Origin: Listeria immobilis
Lineage (GTDB): Bacteria > Bacillota > Bacilli > Lactobacillales > Listeriaceae
Assembly: GCF_014322765.1 (NCBI RefSeq)
Contig: NZ_JAASTZ010000010.1
Location: 1 to 64,000, forward strand
DNA: 64,000 nucleotides
Direction: 5' to 3'
A model generated the notes under the pieces. That model saw nothing but the letters and a program-made list of their open reading frames with translations. It was not told where the DNA came from and did no database searches. Every line of letters starts with the position of its first letter. The stretch's first letter is position 1. Both the position numbers and the translations under genes were made by a program. Below, piece after piece: positions 37,823 to 47,896 of this stretch.

Positions 37823-38602
37823 TTATCCAAATCTTCCCGAAATGTAGTCTTCGGTTTCTTTTTCTGCTGGGTTGGTAAAAATGCTCGTTGTATCTGAGAA
37901 TTCAACAATACGTCCGTTAAGAAAGAAGGCTGTTTCATCTGAGATACGAGAAGCTTGTTGCATATTATGTGTCACAATAACAATCGTATAATCTTTCTTT
38001 AATTCTAAAATCAAATCTTCTACTTTCGCTGTTGAAATTGGATCAAGTGCTGAGGTTGGCTCATCCATCAAGATAACTTCTGGTTTTACAGCAAGTACTC
38101 GAGCGATACAAAGTCGTTGTTGCTGACCTCCTGACATGCCGATTGCTGAACGATCAAGTCTGTCATGCACTTCATCCCATAATGCTGCTTGTCGCAAACT
38201 TCTTTCCACGATAGCATCTAACTCTTTTTTATCTTTAATTCCGTGCATTCGTGGACCATAAGCAACATTGTCATAAATGGAAAAAGGGAATGGATTCGCT
38301 TGTTGGAAAACCATTCCGACTTTTTTTCGAAGGTTAACCATATCGATTTTAGCATCTTGCACATTTTCCCCACTAATATGAATTTCACCAGATGTTTTTA
38401 CACCAGGAATTAAGTCATTCATTCGATTTAATGTTCTTAGAAACGTTGATTTACCACATCCAGAAGGGCCAATTAGCGCTGTTACTTGGTTCTTTTTAAT
38501 ATTTAAACCGATTTTTTCCAGAGCTTGCTTTGATCCATAAAATAAATCGACATCTTTAGTTTCAATGATATATTCGGTTTTCTTTACAGTTTCAGTTGTC
38601 AT
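37823..38602 (-). CDS. pstB: Phosphate ABC transporter ATPase (second copy)
   Basis: The protein has 259 residues: Walker [11 protein letters not shown]-loop [18 protein letters not shown], signature [14 protein letters not shown], Walker [13 protein letters not shown], and the switch His in VTHNMQQA. It powers phosphate import through PstCA. Tandem pstB genes, this one and 38617-39435, are usual in Listeria and other bacilli; they are similar but not recent duplicates. AAAGGAG precedes the ATG. Confidence 0.96.
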   Translation of the reverse strand: MTTETVKKTEYIIETKDVDLFYGSKQALEKIGLNIKKNQVTALIGPSGCGKSTFLRTLNRMNDLIPGVKTSGEIHISGENVQDAKIDMVNLRKKVGMVFQQANPFPFSIYDNVAYGPRMHGIKDKKELDAIVERSLRQAALWDEVHDRLDRSAIGMSGGQQQRLCIARVLAVKPEVILMDEPTSALDPISTAKVEDLILELKKDYTIVIVTHNMQQASRISDETAFFLNGRIVEFSDTTSIFTNPAEKETEDYISGRFG

Positions 38603-38616
38603 GAAAAAGCTCCTTT

Positions 38617-39435
38617 CTAGCCAAAGTTTCCAGAAATATAGTCTTCGGTTTGTTTTTCTTGCGGGTTAGTGAATAGTTCTGACGTTCCAGAGAATTCCAC
38701 AACTTCCCCAAGATAGAAGAAAGAAGTATAGTCAGAAACACGAGCAGCTTGTTGCATATTATGTGTTACGATAATAATTGTATATTTATTTTTAAGTTCA
38801 TTAATTAAGTCTTCAATTTTACTTGTTGAAATTGGATCAAGGGCGGATGCAGGTTCATCAAGTAGCAACACTTTAGGCTGCATAGCAACTGCTCTAGCGA
38901 TACAAAGCCGTTGTTGCTGACCTCCTGATAGCGATAATGCGCTTTTGCCAAGATCATCTTTTACTTCATCCCAAAGTGCAGCACGGCGTAAACTTTTTTC
39001 TACACGCTCCATGATGTCTTTTTTATTTTTCATTCCGTGTCGCTTAAGACCAAATGCGACATTTTCATAAATAGATTTGGTAAATGGATTTGGTTTTTGA
39101 AACACCATTCCAATTTCTTTTCGAACATTATATAGGTCCACTTCTTTGCGATTAATATTAATGCCATCATACAGAATTTGCCCTTCCATTCGGCAACCTT
39201 CTATTTCGTCATTCATTCGATTTAACGCTCGTAAATAAGTGGATTTCCCGCAACCAGACGGACCAATTAAAGCGGTAACTTTATTCTCTGGGAAAGTTAG
39301 GTCGACTCCCTTAATCGCGTGGTTATCACCATAATAAACATGCAAATCCTCTGTCGCCATCGCAGCAGGAAGTGAATGAGGGTCTGGTGTTGTTTGCAAA
39401 ATAGAATTAATTTCAGGTTTTTTTGTTAACATCAT
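38617..39435 (-). CDS. pstB: Phosphate ABC transporter ATPase (first copy)
   Basis: The protein has 272 residues: Walker [10 protein letters not shown] near 62, Q-loop [15 protein letters not shown], signature [14 protein letters not shown], Walker [13 protein letters not shown]. The N-terminal 30 residues are a variable extension. It follows pstA by 24 bases. Either ATPase may pair with PstCA, singly or as a heterodimer; this cannot be told from sequence. Confidence 0.96.
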   Translation of the reverse strand: MMLTKKPEINSILQTTPDPHSLPAAMATEDLHVYYGDNHAIKGVDLTFPENKVTALIGPSGCGKSTYLRALNRMNDEIEGCRMEGQILYDGININRKEVDLYNVRKEIGMVFQKPNPFTKSIYENVAFGLKRHGMKNKKDIMERVEKSLRRAALWDEVKDDLGKSALSLSGGQQQRLCIARAVAMQPKVLLLDEPASALDPISTSKIEDLINELKNKYTIIIVTHNMQQAARVSDYTSFFYLGEVVEFSGTSELFTNPQEKQTEDYISGNFG

Positions 39436-39459
39436 ATTAAAACTCCTTTTCCTGACATT

Positions 39460-40344
39460 TTACGAAGAGGTCATGCGTTTATAAACAAATTTTCCTAGTA
39501 AACGAGCTAAGATATTGAATAGCAATACAGAAATAATTAATACCGCTGACGCACCATCCGAAACAGCTTGAGCATCCGGCATAATACCTTCTCCATTAAT
39601 CTTCCAAATGTGTACTGCTAATGTTTCTGCAGGACGGAAAATATTAAGGGGAGAGACTGGACTTGCTGGATTCCAATCAGTGAAATCAAGCACTGGTGTA
39701 CTTTGTCCGGCAGTAAAAATAAGTGCAGCTGCTTCACCGAATACTCTTCCTGCTCCCAAAATAACGCCAGTAATAATTGCTGGTAATGCAGCTGGTACAA
39801 GTACTCGAGTTATTGTTTCCCATCTTGATAGGCCAAGTGCTAAACCAGCTTCTCTTTGTGTGTTTGGAATAGCATTAAGCGCTTCTTCCACAACACGAAT
39901 TAGTAATGGTAAATTAAAAATCGTTAGTGTAAGTGCCCCGGAAATAACCGAGAAACTCCACCCCATTTGAATAACAAAAACAAGGAAACCAAATAATCCT
40001 ACAACAATAGATGGAAGTGAGGAAAGCACTTCAATCGTAGTTCTGATTAAATCTGTAATCCAGTTTTTACGCGCATATTCTGCCATATATATCCCTGCTC
40101 CTAGTGAAATAGGTACAGAAATTAGCATAGTAATTATGAGCATATAAAATGAATTCCAGATTTCAGGACCAATTCCTCCGCCAGCTTGAAATGATTGTGG
40201 TGGGGTTGTCAAAAATTTCCAGCTTAACTCCGGAACACCTTTTACTAGAATATAACCTAATAGGCTTGCTAAAATAACAACAATTAAGACAGCAATGGCA
40301 TAAAAAACACCTGTCGCAATTTTATCTTTTGTTTTTACATTCAT
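39460..40344 (-). CDS. pstA: Phosphate ABC transporter permease
   Basis: The protein has 294 residues with six membrane segments and the BPD permease loop EEALNAIPNTQREAGLALGLSRWET that contacts PstB. The N-terminal GIYMAEYARKNW is typical of PstA. Its ATG overlaps the pstC stop by four bases (ATGA), so translation is coupled; AGGAGG is inside the end of pstC. Confidence 0.95.
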   Translation of the reverse strand: MNVKTKDKIATGVFYAIAVLIVVILASLLGYILVKGVPELSWKFLTTPPQSFQAGGGIGPEIWNSFYMLIITMLISVPISLGAGIYMAEYARKNWITDLIRTTIEVLSSLPSIVVGLFGFLVFVIQMGWSFSVISGALTLTIFNLPLLIRVVEEALNAIPNTQREAGLALGLSRWETITRVLVPAALPAIITGVILGAGRVFGEAAALIFTAGQSTPVLDFTDWNPASPVSPLNIFRPAETLAVHIWKINGEGIMPDAQAVSDGASAVLIISVLLFNILARLLGKFVYKRMTSS

Positions 40345-41264
40345 TTGACTTTCCTCCTACGTCCGATGAAGCGAATCACGATGATGAAAAATAGTGACAT
40401 CGCGAGTAACACCATTGCGAGTGACCATAGAATATTATTATCAAGTGTCCCCATAACCGTATTTCCCATACCCATCGTCAAAATACTCGTTAATGTAGAC
40501 GCAGGTTCAAAGAGAGAGGTTGGTATGACAGCTGAGTTCCCGATAACCATTTGTACTGCTAGAGCTTCCCCGAAAGCACGAGCCATCCCAAAAACGATAG
40601 CCGTTAAAATTCCAGAGCGCGAACTACGAAGTACTACTTTCCAAATCGTCTGGAAACGGGTTGCTCCAAGTGCTAAAGAAGCTTCTCGGTAATGGCGTGG
40701 AACGGAATTAATTGCATCTACACTTAGCGAAGTAACAGTTGGAAGTATCATAACTGTTAAAACAATCGTTGCAGCAGCAATACCAAATCCGCTTCCAGAA
40801 ATATGATCTCGGATAAAGGGAACGACAACGCTCAAGCCAATGAATCCATAAACAACAGATGGAATACCAACTAATAATTCCATTACTGGTTGTAAAACTT
40901 TTTTCCCAAACTTAGGCGAAATTTCTACCATAAATATTGCTGCACCAATTGCAAGTGGTCCGGCAATACAAGCAGCCAAAAGAGTAACAGCAAATGATCC
41001 GATTATCATTGGCAGTGCACCAACTAATGGGTTTCCACTTGCATCTTTTTGAGAGGGGTTCCAATCAGTACCAGTAATAAAATCTACGAAAGATACATTA
41101 TTAACTGTAAATGTTGCTATCCCTTTAGAAATAACAAAAAACAAAATAGACGCAGCGGCAATAACCATAATTGAGATACAAATAAATGTAATAATCTTGC
41201 CTCTTGTTTCTAGATGCGCCTTTTTGGAAGTTTTTGTAAGCTTCTTTTCTTTTATCGCTTCCAA
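40341..41264 (-). CDS. pstC: Phosphate ABC transporter permease
   Basis: The product is about 307 residues if it starts with TTG 41264 (AAAGGAG ten bases upstream), or 316 with ATG 41291 (AGGAG six bases upstream). Six membrane segments; EAA loop SLSVDAINSVPRHYREASLALGATRFQT. It forms the channel with PstA. The 41291 ATG and its ribosome binding site lie in a perfect hairpin (41287-41310), which favours the TTG start or points to translational control. Confidence 0.92.
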   Translation of the reverse strand: MEAIKEKKLTKTSKKAHLETRGKIITFICISIMVIAAASILFFVISKGIATFTVNNVSFVDFITGTDWNPSQKDASGNPLVGALPMIIGSFAVTLLAACIAGPLAIGAAIFMVEISPKFGKKVLQPVMELLVGIPSVVYGFIGLSVVVPFIRDHISGSGFGIAAATIVLTVMILPTVTSLSVDAINSVPRHYREASLALGATRFQTIWKVVLRSSRSGILTAIVFGMARAFGEALAVQMVIGNSAVIPTSLFEPASTLTSILTMGMGNTVMGTLDNNILWSLAMVLLAMSLFFIIVIRFIGRRRKVK

Positions 41265-41286
41265 ATCACATAAGCTCCTTTCTCCT

Positions 41287-41342
41287 CCCATGTTTTACTC
41301 CTAACATGGGTACACGTCTATCCTGATTTTACTAGGATAGAC
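41287..41342 (-). promoter_or_regulatory. Two stem-loops between pstS and pstC
   Basis: On the minus strand GTCTATCCT/AGGATAGAC (41316-41342) is followed by CCCATGTT/AACATGGG (41287-41310). The second holds AGGAG in its loop and the upstream ATG of pstC in its stem. Neither is followed by a T-run. Such stems after a binding-protein gene often stabilise the upstream mRNA so that PstS exceeds the transporter core. Confidence 0.6.
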
Positions 41343-41358
41343 GCCCATTTCATTCTTT

Positions 41359-42264
41359 TTATTTTACGTCAGTTAGTTTACCATCTGAATCGCGTTCCAC
41401 TTTCATGGATTTAATTGATTGGTATCCTAATTGTGGTACGATATTGTTTTGTACGTCATCTGAAGTCATATATTCTAAGAAAGTTTTTGTAAGGTCTTTA
41501 GGTTCACCATTTGTATACATGTGTTCATAAGACCAAATTTTCCAGTCATTCGTTGCTACATTATCTTCCGTTGCTTCTATATCATCTATCGAAAGTCCGA
41601 CTACAGAATCATCAATATAAGAAAATGCTAGGTAACTAATTGCTCCTGGAGTTTCACTAACGATTTTACGAACTGTACCTGATGAATCTTGCTCTTGTGC
41701 TTTTATTGGTGTTGCACCATCAAGTCCCCATTTTTCAAAAGTAGCTCGTGTTCCACTACCTTCTGCACGGTTGATAATAGTAATTTTTTCATCTTTACCA
41801 CCAACATCTTTCCAGTTAGTAGTTTTACCTGTGAATATATCAATTAATTGTTGTTTTGTGATATTTTTTACGCCAACATCTTTATTTACTACAGGAGCCA
41901 TTCCGACAACCGCTACACGATGATCAACAAGTTTTGAAGCATCCACTCCGTCTTTTTCTTCTGCAAATACATCAGAGTTTCCAATTTCTACTGCGCCTTG
42001 TTGTACTTGTGTTAAGCCTGTTCCAGAACCGCCACCTTGAACATTAATTTGCGCTTGTGGATTTGTATTTGCGAATTCTTTAGATGCTGCTTCAACTAAT
42101 GGTTGAAGTGCTGTAGAGCCAACTGCTGTAATCGATCCTGAAACTTCTTCTTTGTTTGATGAACCGTTTGCTTTATCCGCTGTACTGCTACCACTCCCAC
42201 AAGCTGCAACAACAAGCATTAAAGCTGCTAAAACTGCTACTATTCCCAAATACTTCTTTTTCAT
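41359..42264 (-). CDS. pstS: Phosphate-binding lipoprotein
   Basis: The protein has 301 residues. The lipobox LVVAAC puts the lipidated Cys at position 22; a Ser/Gly-rich spacer follows and then the PBP-like phosphate-binding domain with GSTALQPLVEAASKEF, GGGSGTGLTQVQQGAVEIGNSD and NRAEGSGTRATFEKW. It captures phosphate outside the membrane for PstCAB. It is the first gene of the pst operon, preceded by a Pho box, so PhoP control is expected. Confidence 0.96.
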   Translation of the reverse strand: MKKKYLGIVAVLAALMLVVAACGSGSSTADKANGSSNKEEVSGSITAVGSTALQPLVEAASKEFANTNPQAQINVQGGGSGTGLTQVQQGAVEIGNSDVFAEEKDGVDASKLVDHRVAVVGMAPVVNKDVGVKNITKQQLIDIFTGKTTNWKDVGGKDEKITIINRAEGSGTRATFEKWGLDGATPIKAQEQDSSGTVRKIVSETPGAISYLAFSYIDDSVVGLSIDDIEATEDNVATNDWKIWSYEHMYTNGEPKDLTKTFLEYMTSDDVQNNIVPQLGYQSIKSMKVERDSDGKLTDVK

Positions 42265-42312
42265 TATTTTATTCCCACCTTGTTTTTTTAATTGTTATTC
42301 CTTACAAGTATC

Positions 42313-42366
42313 ACTATAACCTCACAGATTTAAGGTGGTGTGTAGCTTATGTTAAGTAATTGTAAA
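42313..42366 (-). promoter_or_regulatory. pstS promoter with triple Pho box
   Basis: On the minus strand TTTACA-N5-TTAACA-N5-TACACA (42339-42366) gives three hexamers of the PhoP consensus TT(A/C/T)A(A/C/T)A at exact 11-base spacing. A -10 TATAGT (42313-42318) follows after 20 bases. This fits direct activation of pst by PhoP under phosphate limitation. The remainder of the 42265-42519 gap holds a terminator for phoR and AT-rich sequence. Confidence 0.85.
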
Positions 42367-42475
42367 TAACTAGATTTTTTATCGAATTTGTAAATTTTTT
42401 TATGATTCCCTTTCAAATAGAAGGCAAATGAGTAAATTATCGCTGAGATTCTTTTTGTTTCGTAAATATAATAAA

Positions 42476-42518
42476 AATATCCTGTCTAAAAGATTACTTT
42501 CTTTTAAACAGGATATTT
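42476..42518 (-). terminator. Terminator after phoR
   Basis: AAATATCCTGT..TAAAAGA pairs with TCTTTTAaACAGGATATTT; a T-rich stretch follows on the minus strand. It separates phoPR from the pst promoter. Confidence 0.75.
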
Positions 42519-42519
42519 A

Positions 42520-44295
42520 TTAAGGTTTTTTTGGTAAAGTTACTCGGAAGGTGGAGCCAACTTCTTCTTGACTTTCTACTTCAATTCGGCCACCACAGTT
42601 TTCAATAAGATGCTTAACAATTGAGAGTCCAAGTCCCGTTCCACCAGAGTGTCTACTACGAGCTTTATCCACTCGGTAGAAACGTTCAAATACGCGGTCT
42701 ATATCTTTGGCCGGAATTCCAATACCATTGTCAGTGACTTCGATAATAATTTCTGATTCACGTTCCATTAAATTCACTTCTACTTTTCCATCTACTGGCG
42801 TGTAATTAATGGCGTTCGAAAGCAAGTTAATTAAAATTTGTTGCAGTTTGTCACGGTCACTTTCAATCATCACAGGTGGAATAGTTTTATCTGGGACAGA
42901 CACGCTAATATTTTTTTCCGTTGCCAGCTCATAAATGGTGCGTGCTGATTGTTCAATAACATCATCTACATCTATTGTTTCCCTATTTTCCGATACTGGA
43001 TTTTGCTCAATTCTAGAAAGTGCTAAGATGTCCATAATCAAACGGTGCAGACGATCACTTTCTTCTTTGATAATTGTTAAAAACTTTTTAAGTAACATTT
43101 CATCATACATTGCACCATCTAATAATGTTTCAGCAAAGCCTTTTAGAGCCGTTACAGGGGTTTTTAATTCGTGCGAAACATTAGTGACAAACTCTGAACG
43201 AACATTTTCCAGATGTCTAATTTGCGTAATATCGTGGAGTAGCAAGATAATACCAGTAATTTCTCCATTTTCTGCTAAAATTGGCGAAACACTTGCATCT
43301 AGAATCATTTCGCGTGGGAAATACAAAATAATTTCTTTTTGTTGCATTGTTTTTGTTTCAAATGTTGCTTCAATTAATTGGCTAAGTGCAAAACTTTTAA
43401 TAACTTCATAGAAAGGTTTTCCAGTGATTTCTGTCTCACCTAAAATTTGATACATTGCCCTGTTTGTCATAATTACTTGTTTGTCGGCATTGATTAGCAT
43501 TACACCACTCACTAAATTTTGGACAATTGCATTAAGCCGTTGTTCATTTTGCTTAATTTCAAACATTTGCGTTTCGAGACTTTCCGCAAGCGTATTTACA
43601 CTGATTGATAAGTCTTGTAGTTCACCGCTGTTTTTTCCATGTATTCGACTATCATATTTGTGGTTAGCGAGATCTGTGGAAACATCAATAATTTCTTTGA
43701 CAGGTTTAGTTATTTTTCTAGCAATAAATACACTGATTGCCGCTATAATAACTAAAGCAATACCGAAAATAAGCGCTAAATTACCCCAAAGTTTTGCGAC
43801 AGCTGTATCAACTGACTCAAGGGAAATTGAAATCCTTAAAACGCCATCTGTTTTATTTTGATGCTGAACCGGGACGGCCACATAAAGCATGCTATATCCA
43901 AGAGAATTACTTTCACGAATTGAAATGCCTACTTCTTTCCCTTTTTCTAAAATATCTGCTACTTCTGGACGGTTCATATGATTATCGAGGTTTGCAGGAT
44001 TTTTTTTCGTATCCGCCACTACATCCCCTTGACTATCAATCACGGTAATTCGTGCATCAATTTCATCACTTAGCGGATTAAGTGTCTTCTGAATTGTCAC
44101 AGCATCCTTGTCCAAATCCAAATTCTCGATATTGGTCGTTTGCAATAAAATTTTGGCATCATCTTCTAATTGGTTTTCTTTCATATTTAAATAAGTAGAT
44201 TTCATTAATTCTCCCGAAAAAATCCCAACGATTACCATTACTACAAAAAATAGAATAAAAAACGACAAACCAATTTTTAGCCATAATTTCTTCAT
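42520..44295 (-). CDS. phoR: Phosphate-regulon sensor histidine kinase
   Basis: The protein has 591 residues: membrane spans about 8-28 and 172-192 enclose an extracytoplasmic PAS-like domain; then HAMP (about 193-245), a cytoplasmic PAS (250-360), HisKA with phospho-acceptor His375 (NVSHELKTP) and an HATPase domain (NLLSNAINY, DNGIGIP, GTGLGLSIVK). Its start overlaps the phoP stop by four bases. It phosphorylates PhoP when phosphate is scarce. Bacillus PhoR/WalK-like architecture; synteny with pst supports PhoR. Confidence 0.94.
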   Translation of the reverse strand: MKKLWLKIGLSFFILFFVVMVIVGIFSGELMKSTYLNMKENQLEDDAKILLQTTNIENLDLDKDAVTIQKTLNPLSDEIDARITVIDSQGDVVADTKKNPANLDNHMNRPEVADILEKGKEVGISIRESNSLGYSMLYVAVPVQHQNKTDGVLRISISLESVDTAVAKLWGNLALIFGIALVIIAAISVFIARKITKPVKEIIDVSTDLANHKYDSRIHGKNSGELQDLSISVNTLAESLETQMFEIKQNEQRLNAIVQNLVSGVMLINADKQVIMTNRAMYQILGETEITGKPFYEVIKSFALSQLIEATFETKTMQQKEIILYFPREMILDASVSPILAENGEITGIILLLHDITQIRHLENVRSEFVTNVSHELKTPVTALKGFAETLLDGAMYDEMLLKKFLTIIKEESDRLHRLIMDILALSRIEQNPVSENRETIDVDDVIEQSARTIYELATEKNISVSVPDKTIPPVMIESDRDKLQQILINLLSNAINYTPVDGKVEVNLMERESEIIIEVTDNGIGIPAKDIDRVFERFYRVDKARSRHSGGTGLGLSIVKHLIENCGGRIEVESQEEVGSTFRVTLPKKP

Positions 44296-45017
44296 TTTTT
44301 TACATTCTCCATTTTATAACCAAAGCCACGTATCGTTTTAATATACTTTGGTTGTTTCGTATCTAATTCGATTTTATCGCGCAAATGACTTACATGAACA
44401 TCAACAATTCGCGTTTCTCCAACATAATCATAATTCCATACTGTATCCAATAACTGATCTCTCGAAAAGACTTTTCCACGATGATTAGCAAGAAATAATA
44501 ATAGCTCGAATTCTTTTGGAGTTAAATCTAGCAAATCATCCTGTAAATACACTTCATAACTCTCTGGTAAAATTTTTAAATCACCTATTAAAAGAGTTGC
44601 TTCTACTTCATCTGTATTTTCTTCTACAACTTCTGATTTACCTTCTGTACGTCTTAAAATAGCTTTAATTCTCGCAACCACTTCCCGTGGGCTAAATGGT
44701 TTTGTCATATAATCATCTGCACCAAGTTCTAAACCAATAATCTTGTCGAGTTCTTCATCTTTCGCAGTAAGCATTAATATTGGGACATCCACTTTATTTT
44801 GGCGAAGTTTTTTTGTCACTTCGATTCCGTCCATTTCAGGAAGCATTAAGTCGAGTACTATTAAATCTGGTTCTTCTGATAAAGCTAGTTCATAGCCAGC
44901 TTGACCATTTTCAGCTGTAACCACATCAAATCCAGCTTTTTCAATATTAAATTGCAATAAGGTAACAATAGAAGCCTCATCATCCACTACAAGAATTTTT
45001 ACCAACTTACTTCCCAT
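44292..45017 (-). CDS. phoP: Phosphate-regulon response regulator
   Basis: The protein has 241 residues: receiver domain with phosphorylatable Asp56 (LIVLDLMLPEMDG) and an OmpR-type winged helix (LTPKEFELLLFLANHRGKVFSRDQLLDTVW). The ATG at 45017 is very near AGAAGGG; a TTG a few codons in (VKILVV) is an alternative start. Predicted to bind the Pho box at 42339-42366. Confidence 0.95.
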   Translation of the reverse strand: MGSKLVKILVVDDEASIVTLLQFNIEKAGFDVVTAENGQAGYELALSEEPDLIVLDLMLPEMDGIEVTKKLRQNKVDVPILMLTAKDEELDKIIGLELGADDYMTKPFSPREVVARIKAILRRTEGKSEVVEENTDEVEATLLIGDLKILPESYEVYLQDDLLDLTPKEFELLLFLANHRGKVFSRDQLLDTVWNYDYVGETRIVDVHVSHLRDKIELDTKQPKYIKTIRGFGYKMENVKK

Positions 45018-45115
45018 CCCTTCTTTATCTATTCCTATTTATTTAAAATATAGCATGAATTAACCTTTTTCGGATAGAAATGCTTTTATATTAATCTTAT
45101 CTTTACAAAAACTTA

Positions 45116-45151
45116 AAACACCAATGCTGCTTTCAAAAACAACACTGGTGT
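45116..45151 (-). terminator. Terminator after minJ-like gene
   Basis: ACACCAGTGTTG pairs imperfectly with CAGCATTGGTGT, followed by TTTTAAG on the minus strand. Confidence 0.75.
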
Positions 45152-45158
45152 CTAATAG

Positions 45159-46334
45159 TTATCTTGGTTCGACTAAAAGTAATCCCAGCTCAAATGATTC
45201 ATTTTCATAAAGTGCTGTTTGCTCAAATCGAGGTTCTCCGTTGTTATCAATGACTTTAATTTTACAAAAGGCACGATTTAAATTAAGCGCATCATAAAGG
45301 TTTTCTCTTGTATGAATTGCCTGTCCGTTAACTTCCGTAATTTTCTCGCCAGCTTTTAAATTTAAACGGGCTGAAGGAGTTGCCTCACGCGCACCTAAAA
45401 CGACAATTCCATCTGTTTTTGGTCCGAATTTTTTCGGTAATTGCTTTTCCAAACGATAATGTTGATAAGAAATCCAAAATCTGCCAATCACAGCAAGCAT
45501 AAAAGCAAATAAGGTTAATACGGGCATCATAATTCCTAACAAACCAGCTATCGCAATTATTGTTGCTAGTGTAGTAACTTGTACAGCGATTTTACGACTA
45601 GCTTGCTCTGGTAATTGTGATTGAACCCGTTGTTGGAAACCAATAAATAATGGTAAAACAATTAATGAATATGACTTAGCACCAATAGTAAACACCGGCC
45701 ACCATTCAAAAATTTTCGTAAAAACATCCCCAGGTATAAAAACAACTAACGGTACAAACCATAATTTTCTTAATTGAAACGAGCCAATTAGTTTTCCTCG
45801 TTTACTCTTTCGAAGTGATGGTGCCGGATTTTTCGCACTTGTATACTGAATAAGAAATGCTTCTACAAAGAGTAGTAATGCTAATAAAAAAGTCATTGAA
45901 ATCATGAAATTATCAATAAATACTGCATCATAACCAAATGCTCCGTTTGTAAATGGTGATAGATTAATATCAAAATAATAGCAGAAATAAAATACTAAAC
46001 TTGTGATTCCAATCGTAAAAGCTGTAGAACTAAGACGAAACATCCCAGCAATCAACAAGAAACAAACAACCGTATTAAAAATCGCAACCCATTCTAACGT
46101 TACACTAAAGCCAATCACTGTAGTTACTACCGACAGACCTAAACCAAATAGCAATCCAATACCAAAGAAGTTCTTTAATTCTAACCAAGGCGAATATACT
46201 CGAACGCTAAAAGATTTCCGCTCCCATTTTACTCTATTAAAACCAGCAATTATAACTAAAATAATTCCTACATAAATAGCTGGCTGTAGAAGTAGTCTTC
46301 CTATTCCTTTAAGTATTTCCAAAAAAATGTCCAT
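45159..46334 (-). CDS. minJ: MinJ-like multi-pass PDZ protein
   Basis: The protein has 391 residues: about eight membrane segments (residues 10-295) followed by a C-terminal PDZ domain (310-385, with GIVVLGAREATPSARLNLKAGEKITEVNGQAI). The size and layout match B. subtilis MinJ (YvjD), the bridge between DivIVA and MinD that keeps division at midcell. The name rests on architecture and length; a role in protein secretion cannot be excluded. It is followed by phoPR on the same strand but has its own terminator. Confidence 0.75.
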   Translation of the reverse strand: MDIFLEILKGIGRLLLQPAIYVGIILVIIAGFNRVKWERKSFSVRVYSPWLELKNFFGIGLLFGLGLSVVTTVIGFSVTLEWVAIFNTVVCFLLIAGMFRLSSTAFTIGITSLVFYFCYYFDINLSPFTNGAFGYDAVFIDNFMISMTFLLALLLFVEAFLIQYTSAKNPAPSLRKSKRGKLIGSFQLRKLWFVPLVVFIPGDVFTKIFEWWPVFTIGAKSYSLIVLPLFIGFQQRVQSQLPEQASRKIAVQVTTLATIIAIAGLLGIMMPVLTLFAFMLAVIGRFWISYQHYRLEKQLPKKFGPKTDGIVVLGAREATPSARLNLKAGEKITEVNGQAIHTRENLYDALNLNRAFCKIKVIDNNGEPRFEQTALYENESFELGLLLVEPR

Positions 46335-46360
46335 GATCTACACCAGCCTTCCAACACATT

Positions 46361-47809
46361 TTATAATATAGGCGATAAAAGTCGGCTTACCGCTTCTTTA
46401 AATTTAATCCATATGGACCTTTTTGCATATAGTTCAGGTGTTAGTTGATACGATTTTAATATATCTTCTAAAAAAGTATCTTCTAATTTTTGTACCATTT
46501 CCTTTTCATAAATAAATGCATTTACTTCAAAATTAAGTCGAAAACTTCGGAAATCCATATTAGCCGTCCCGACAGAAGCGATTTCTCCATCGACTACTAA
46601 GGTTTTAGCATGAATAAATCCATTATCATAAATGAAAATTTTAGCTCCCGTTTCCATTAACTCCCCAGCATAATTCGTTGTTGCTCGGTAAACGAAAGCA
46701 TGGTCTGGTTTATTAGGAATCATCACACGTACATCAACACCAGAAAGTGCTGCAATTTTAATAGCTTCTAATAAGCTGGCATCTGGAATAAAATATGGTG
46801 ATTGTAAGTAAATCGTTTTTTTGGCAGCATTAATCATTTTAATGTATCCATTTTTAATTTGTTGCCACTCAGAATCTGGACCACTAGATACAATTTGCAT
46901 ACTCGTATGACCTTTTCCATGAAATGTTGGGAAATATCTTGCCTTGTAGTCCATTTTCTTAGAAGCAGATGCAGAATTCCAGTCCATAATAAAACGCGTT
47001 TGCATTGCATAAACAGCTTTACCATGCACACGAAGATGCGTATCACGCCAGTAACCGAATTTTTTAGATAAACCTAAATATTCATCACCAATATTAAAAC
47101 CACCTATATAACCAATGTCTCCATCTATAATTGCTAATTTTCGGTGATTTCGATAATTAAGCCGAAAATTAATCAGAGGCAATTTTGATGGAAAAAACGG
47201 TCTAACCAATCCGCCATTTTCCTGAAAAGTACGGAAAAATGATTTTTTTGTAGTCCTTGATCCCATAGCATCATAAATTATTTTTACATTTAAGCCTTCT
47301 GCCGCTTTTCTTTCAAGTACTCGCATTAAGCGATTTCCAAGTTCATCCGAATGAAAAATATAATAAATAATATGTATATGGTCTTTCGCTTTTTCAATAT
47401 CAGCAATAAGTGCCTCAAACTTTTCATAACCATCCACATAAAGATCCACTTCATTATCTTGTGTTAATATTGCACCATCATTTACGAGTAGTAAATAAAT
47501 TAAATCACGGTGCTTCTTCACATTAGGATCACTAAATGGAAATTCTTTTTGGCGAATTAATTCAATTTGGTTCGCAGTTGATTCTTTAATCCCTATTTTT
47601 TCTTGCCCTTTCCAATCAAAAATCTTTTTCCCTGATAATTTTCTTCCAAAAATCAAATAAATAATGAAACCAAATATTGGAACAAAAGTTAAGACTAGTA
47701 ACCATGCCCAAGTGGCAGAAGTATCTCGTCTTTCTAAAAATACTGTTGTTGCTGCAAATAATACATTTAGAATTAGCAGAATCACTAATAAATAAGTCAA
47801 CAGCCCCAT
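46361..47809 (-). CDS. cls: Cardiolipin synthase
   Basis: The protein has 482 residues from ATG 47809 (AAAGGGGG upstream). Two N-terminal membrane spans (about 1-52) precede two phospholipase D HKD motifs: NHRKLAIIDGDIGYIGGFN and HAKTLVVDGEIASVGTANMD. It condenses two phosphatidylglycerols into cardiolipin and glycerol at the membrane. It lies upstream of the minJ-like gene, 27 bases away. Confidence 0.95.
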   Translation of the reverse strand: MGLLTYLLVILLILNVLFAATTVFLERRDTSATWAWLLVLTFVPIFGFIIYLIFGRKLSGKKIFDWKGQEKIGIKESTANQIELIRQKEFPFSDPNVKKHRDLIYLLLVNDGAILTQDNEVDLYVDGYEKFEALIADIEKAKDHIHIIYYIFHSDELGNRLMRVLERKAAEGLNVKIIYDAMGSRTTKKSFFRTFQENGGLVRPFFPSKLPLINFRLNYRNHRKLAIIDGDIGYIGGFNIGDEYLGLSKKFGYWRDTHLRVHGKAVYAMQTRFIMDWNSASASKKMDYKARYFPTFHGKGHTSMQIVSSGPDSEWQQIKNGYIKMINAAKKTIYLQSPYFIPDASLLEAIKIAALSGVDVRVMIPNKPDHAFVYRATTNYAGELMETGAKIFIYDNGFIHAKTLVVDGEIASVGTANMDFRSFRLNFEVNAFIYEKEMVQKLEDTFLEDILKSYQLTPELYAKRSIWIKFKEAVSRLLSPIL

Positions 47810-47896
47810 GATGTTCCCCCTTTTCTTACACAAACTGATAGTAGTATCATATCATAAAATCCTCATTTAGCCTATTGCCGTCCAACTTTTGGCAAG

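Noticed and set aside
37823-39435. Recent duplication of pstB
   Set aside because: The two ATPases differ throughout, and tandem pstB genes are normal in bacilli; not a local anomaly.
42935-43411. 158-codon plus-strand frame opposite phoR
   Set aside because: Antisense to well-supported histidine-kinase domains; a codon-bias shadow.
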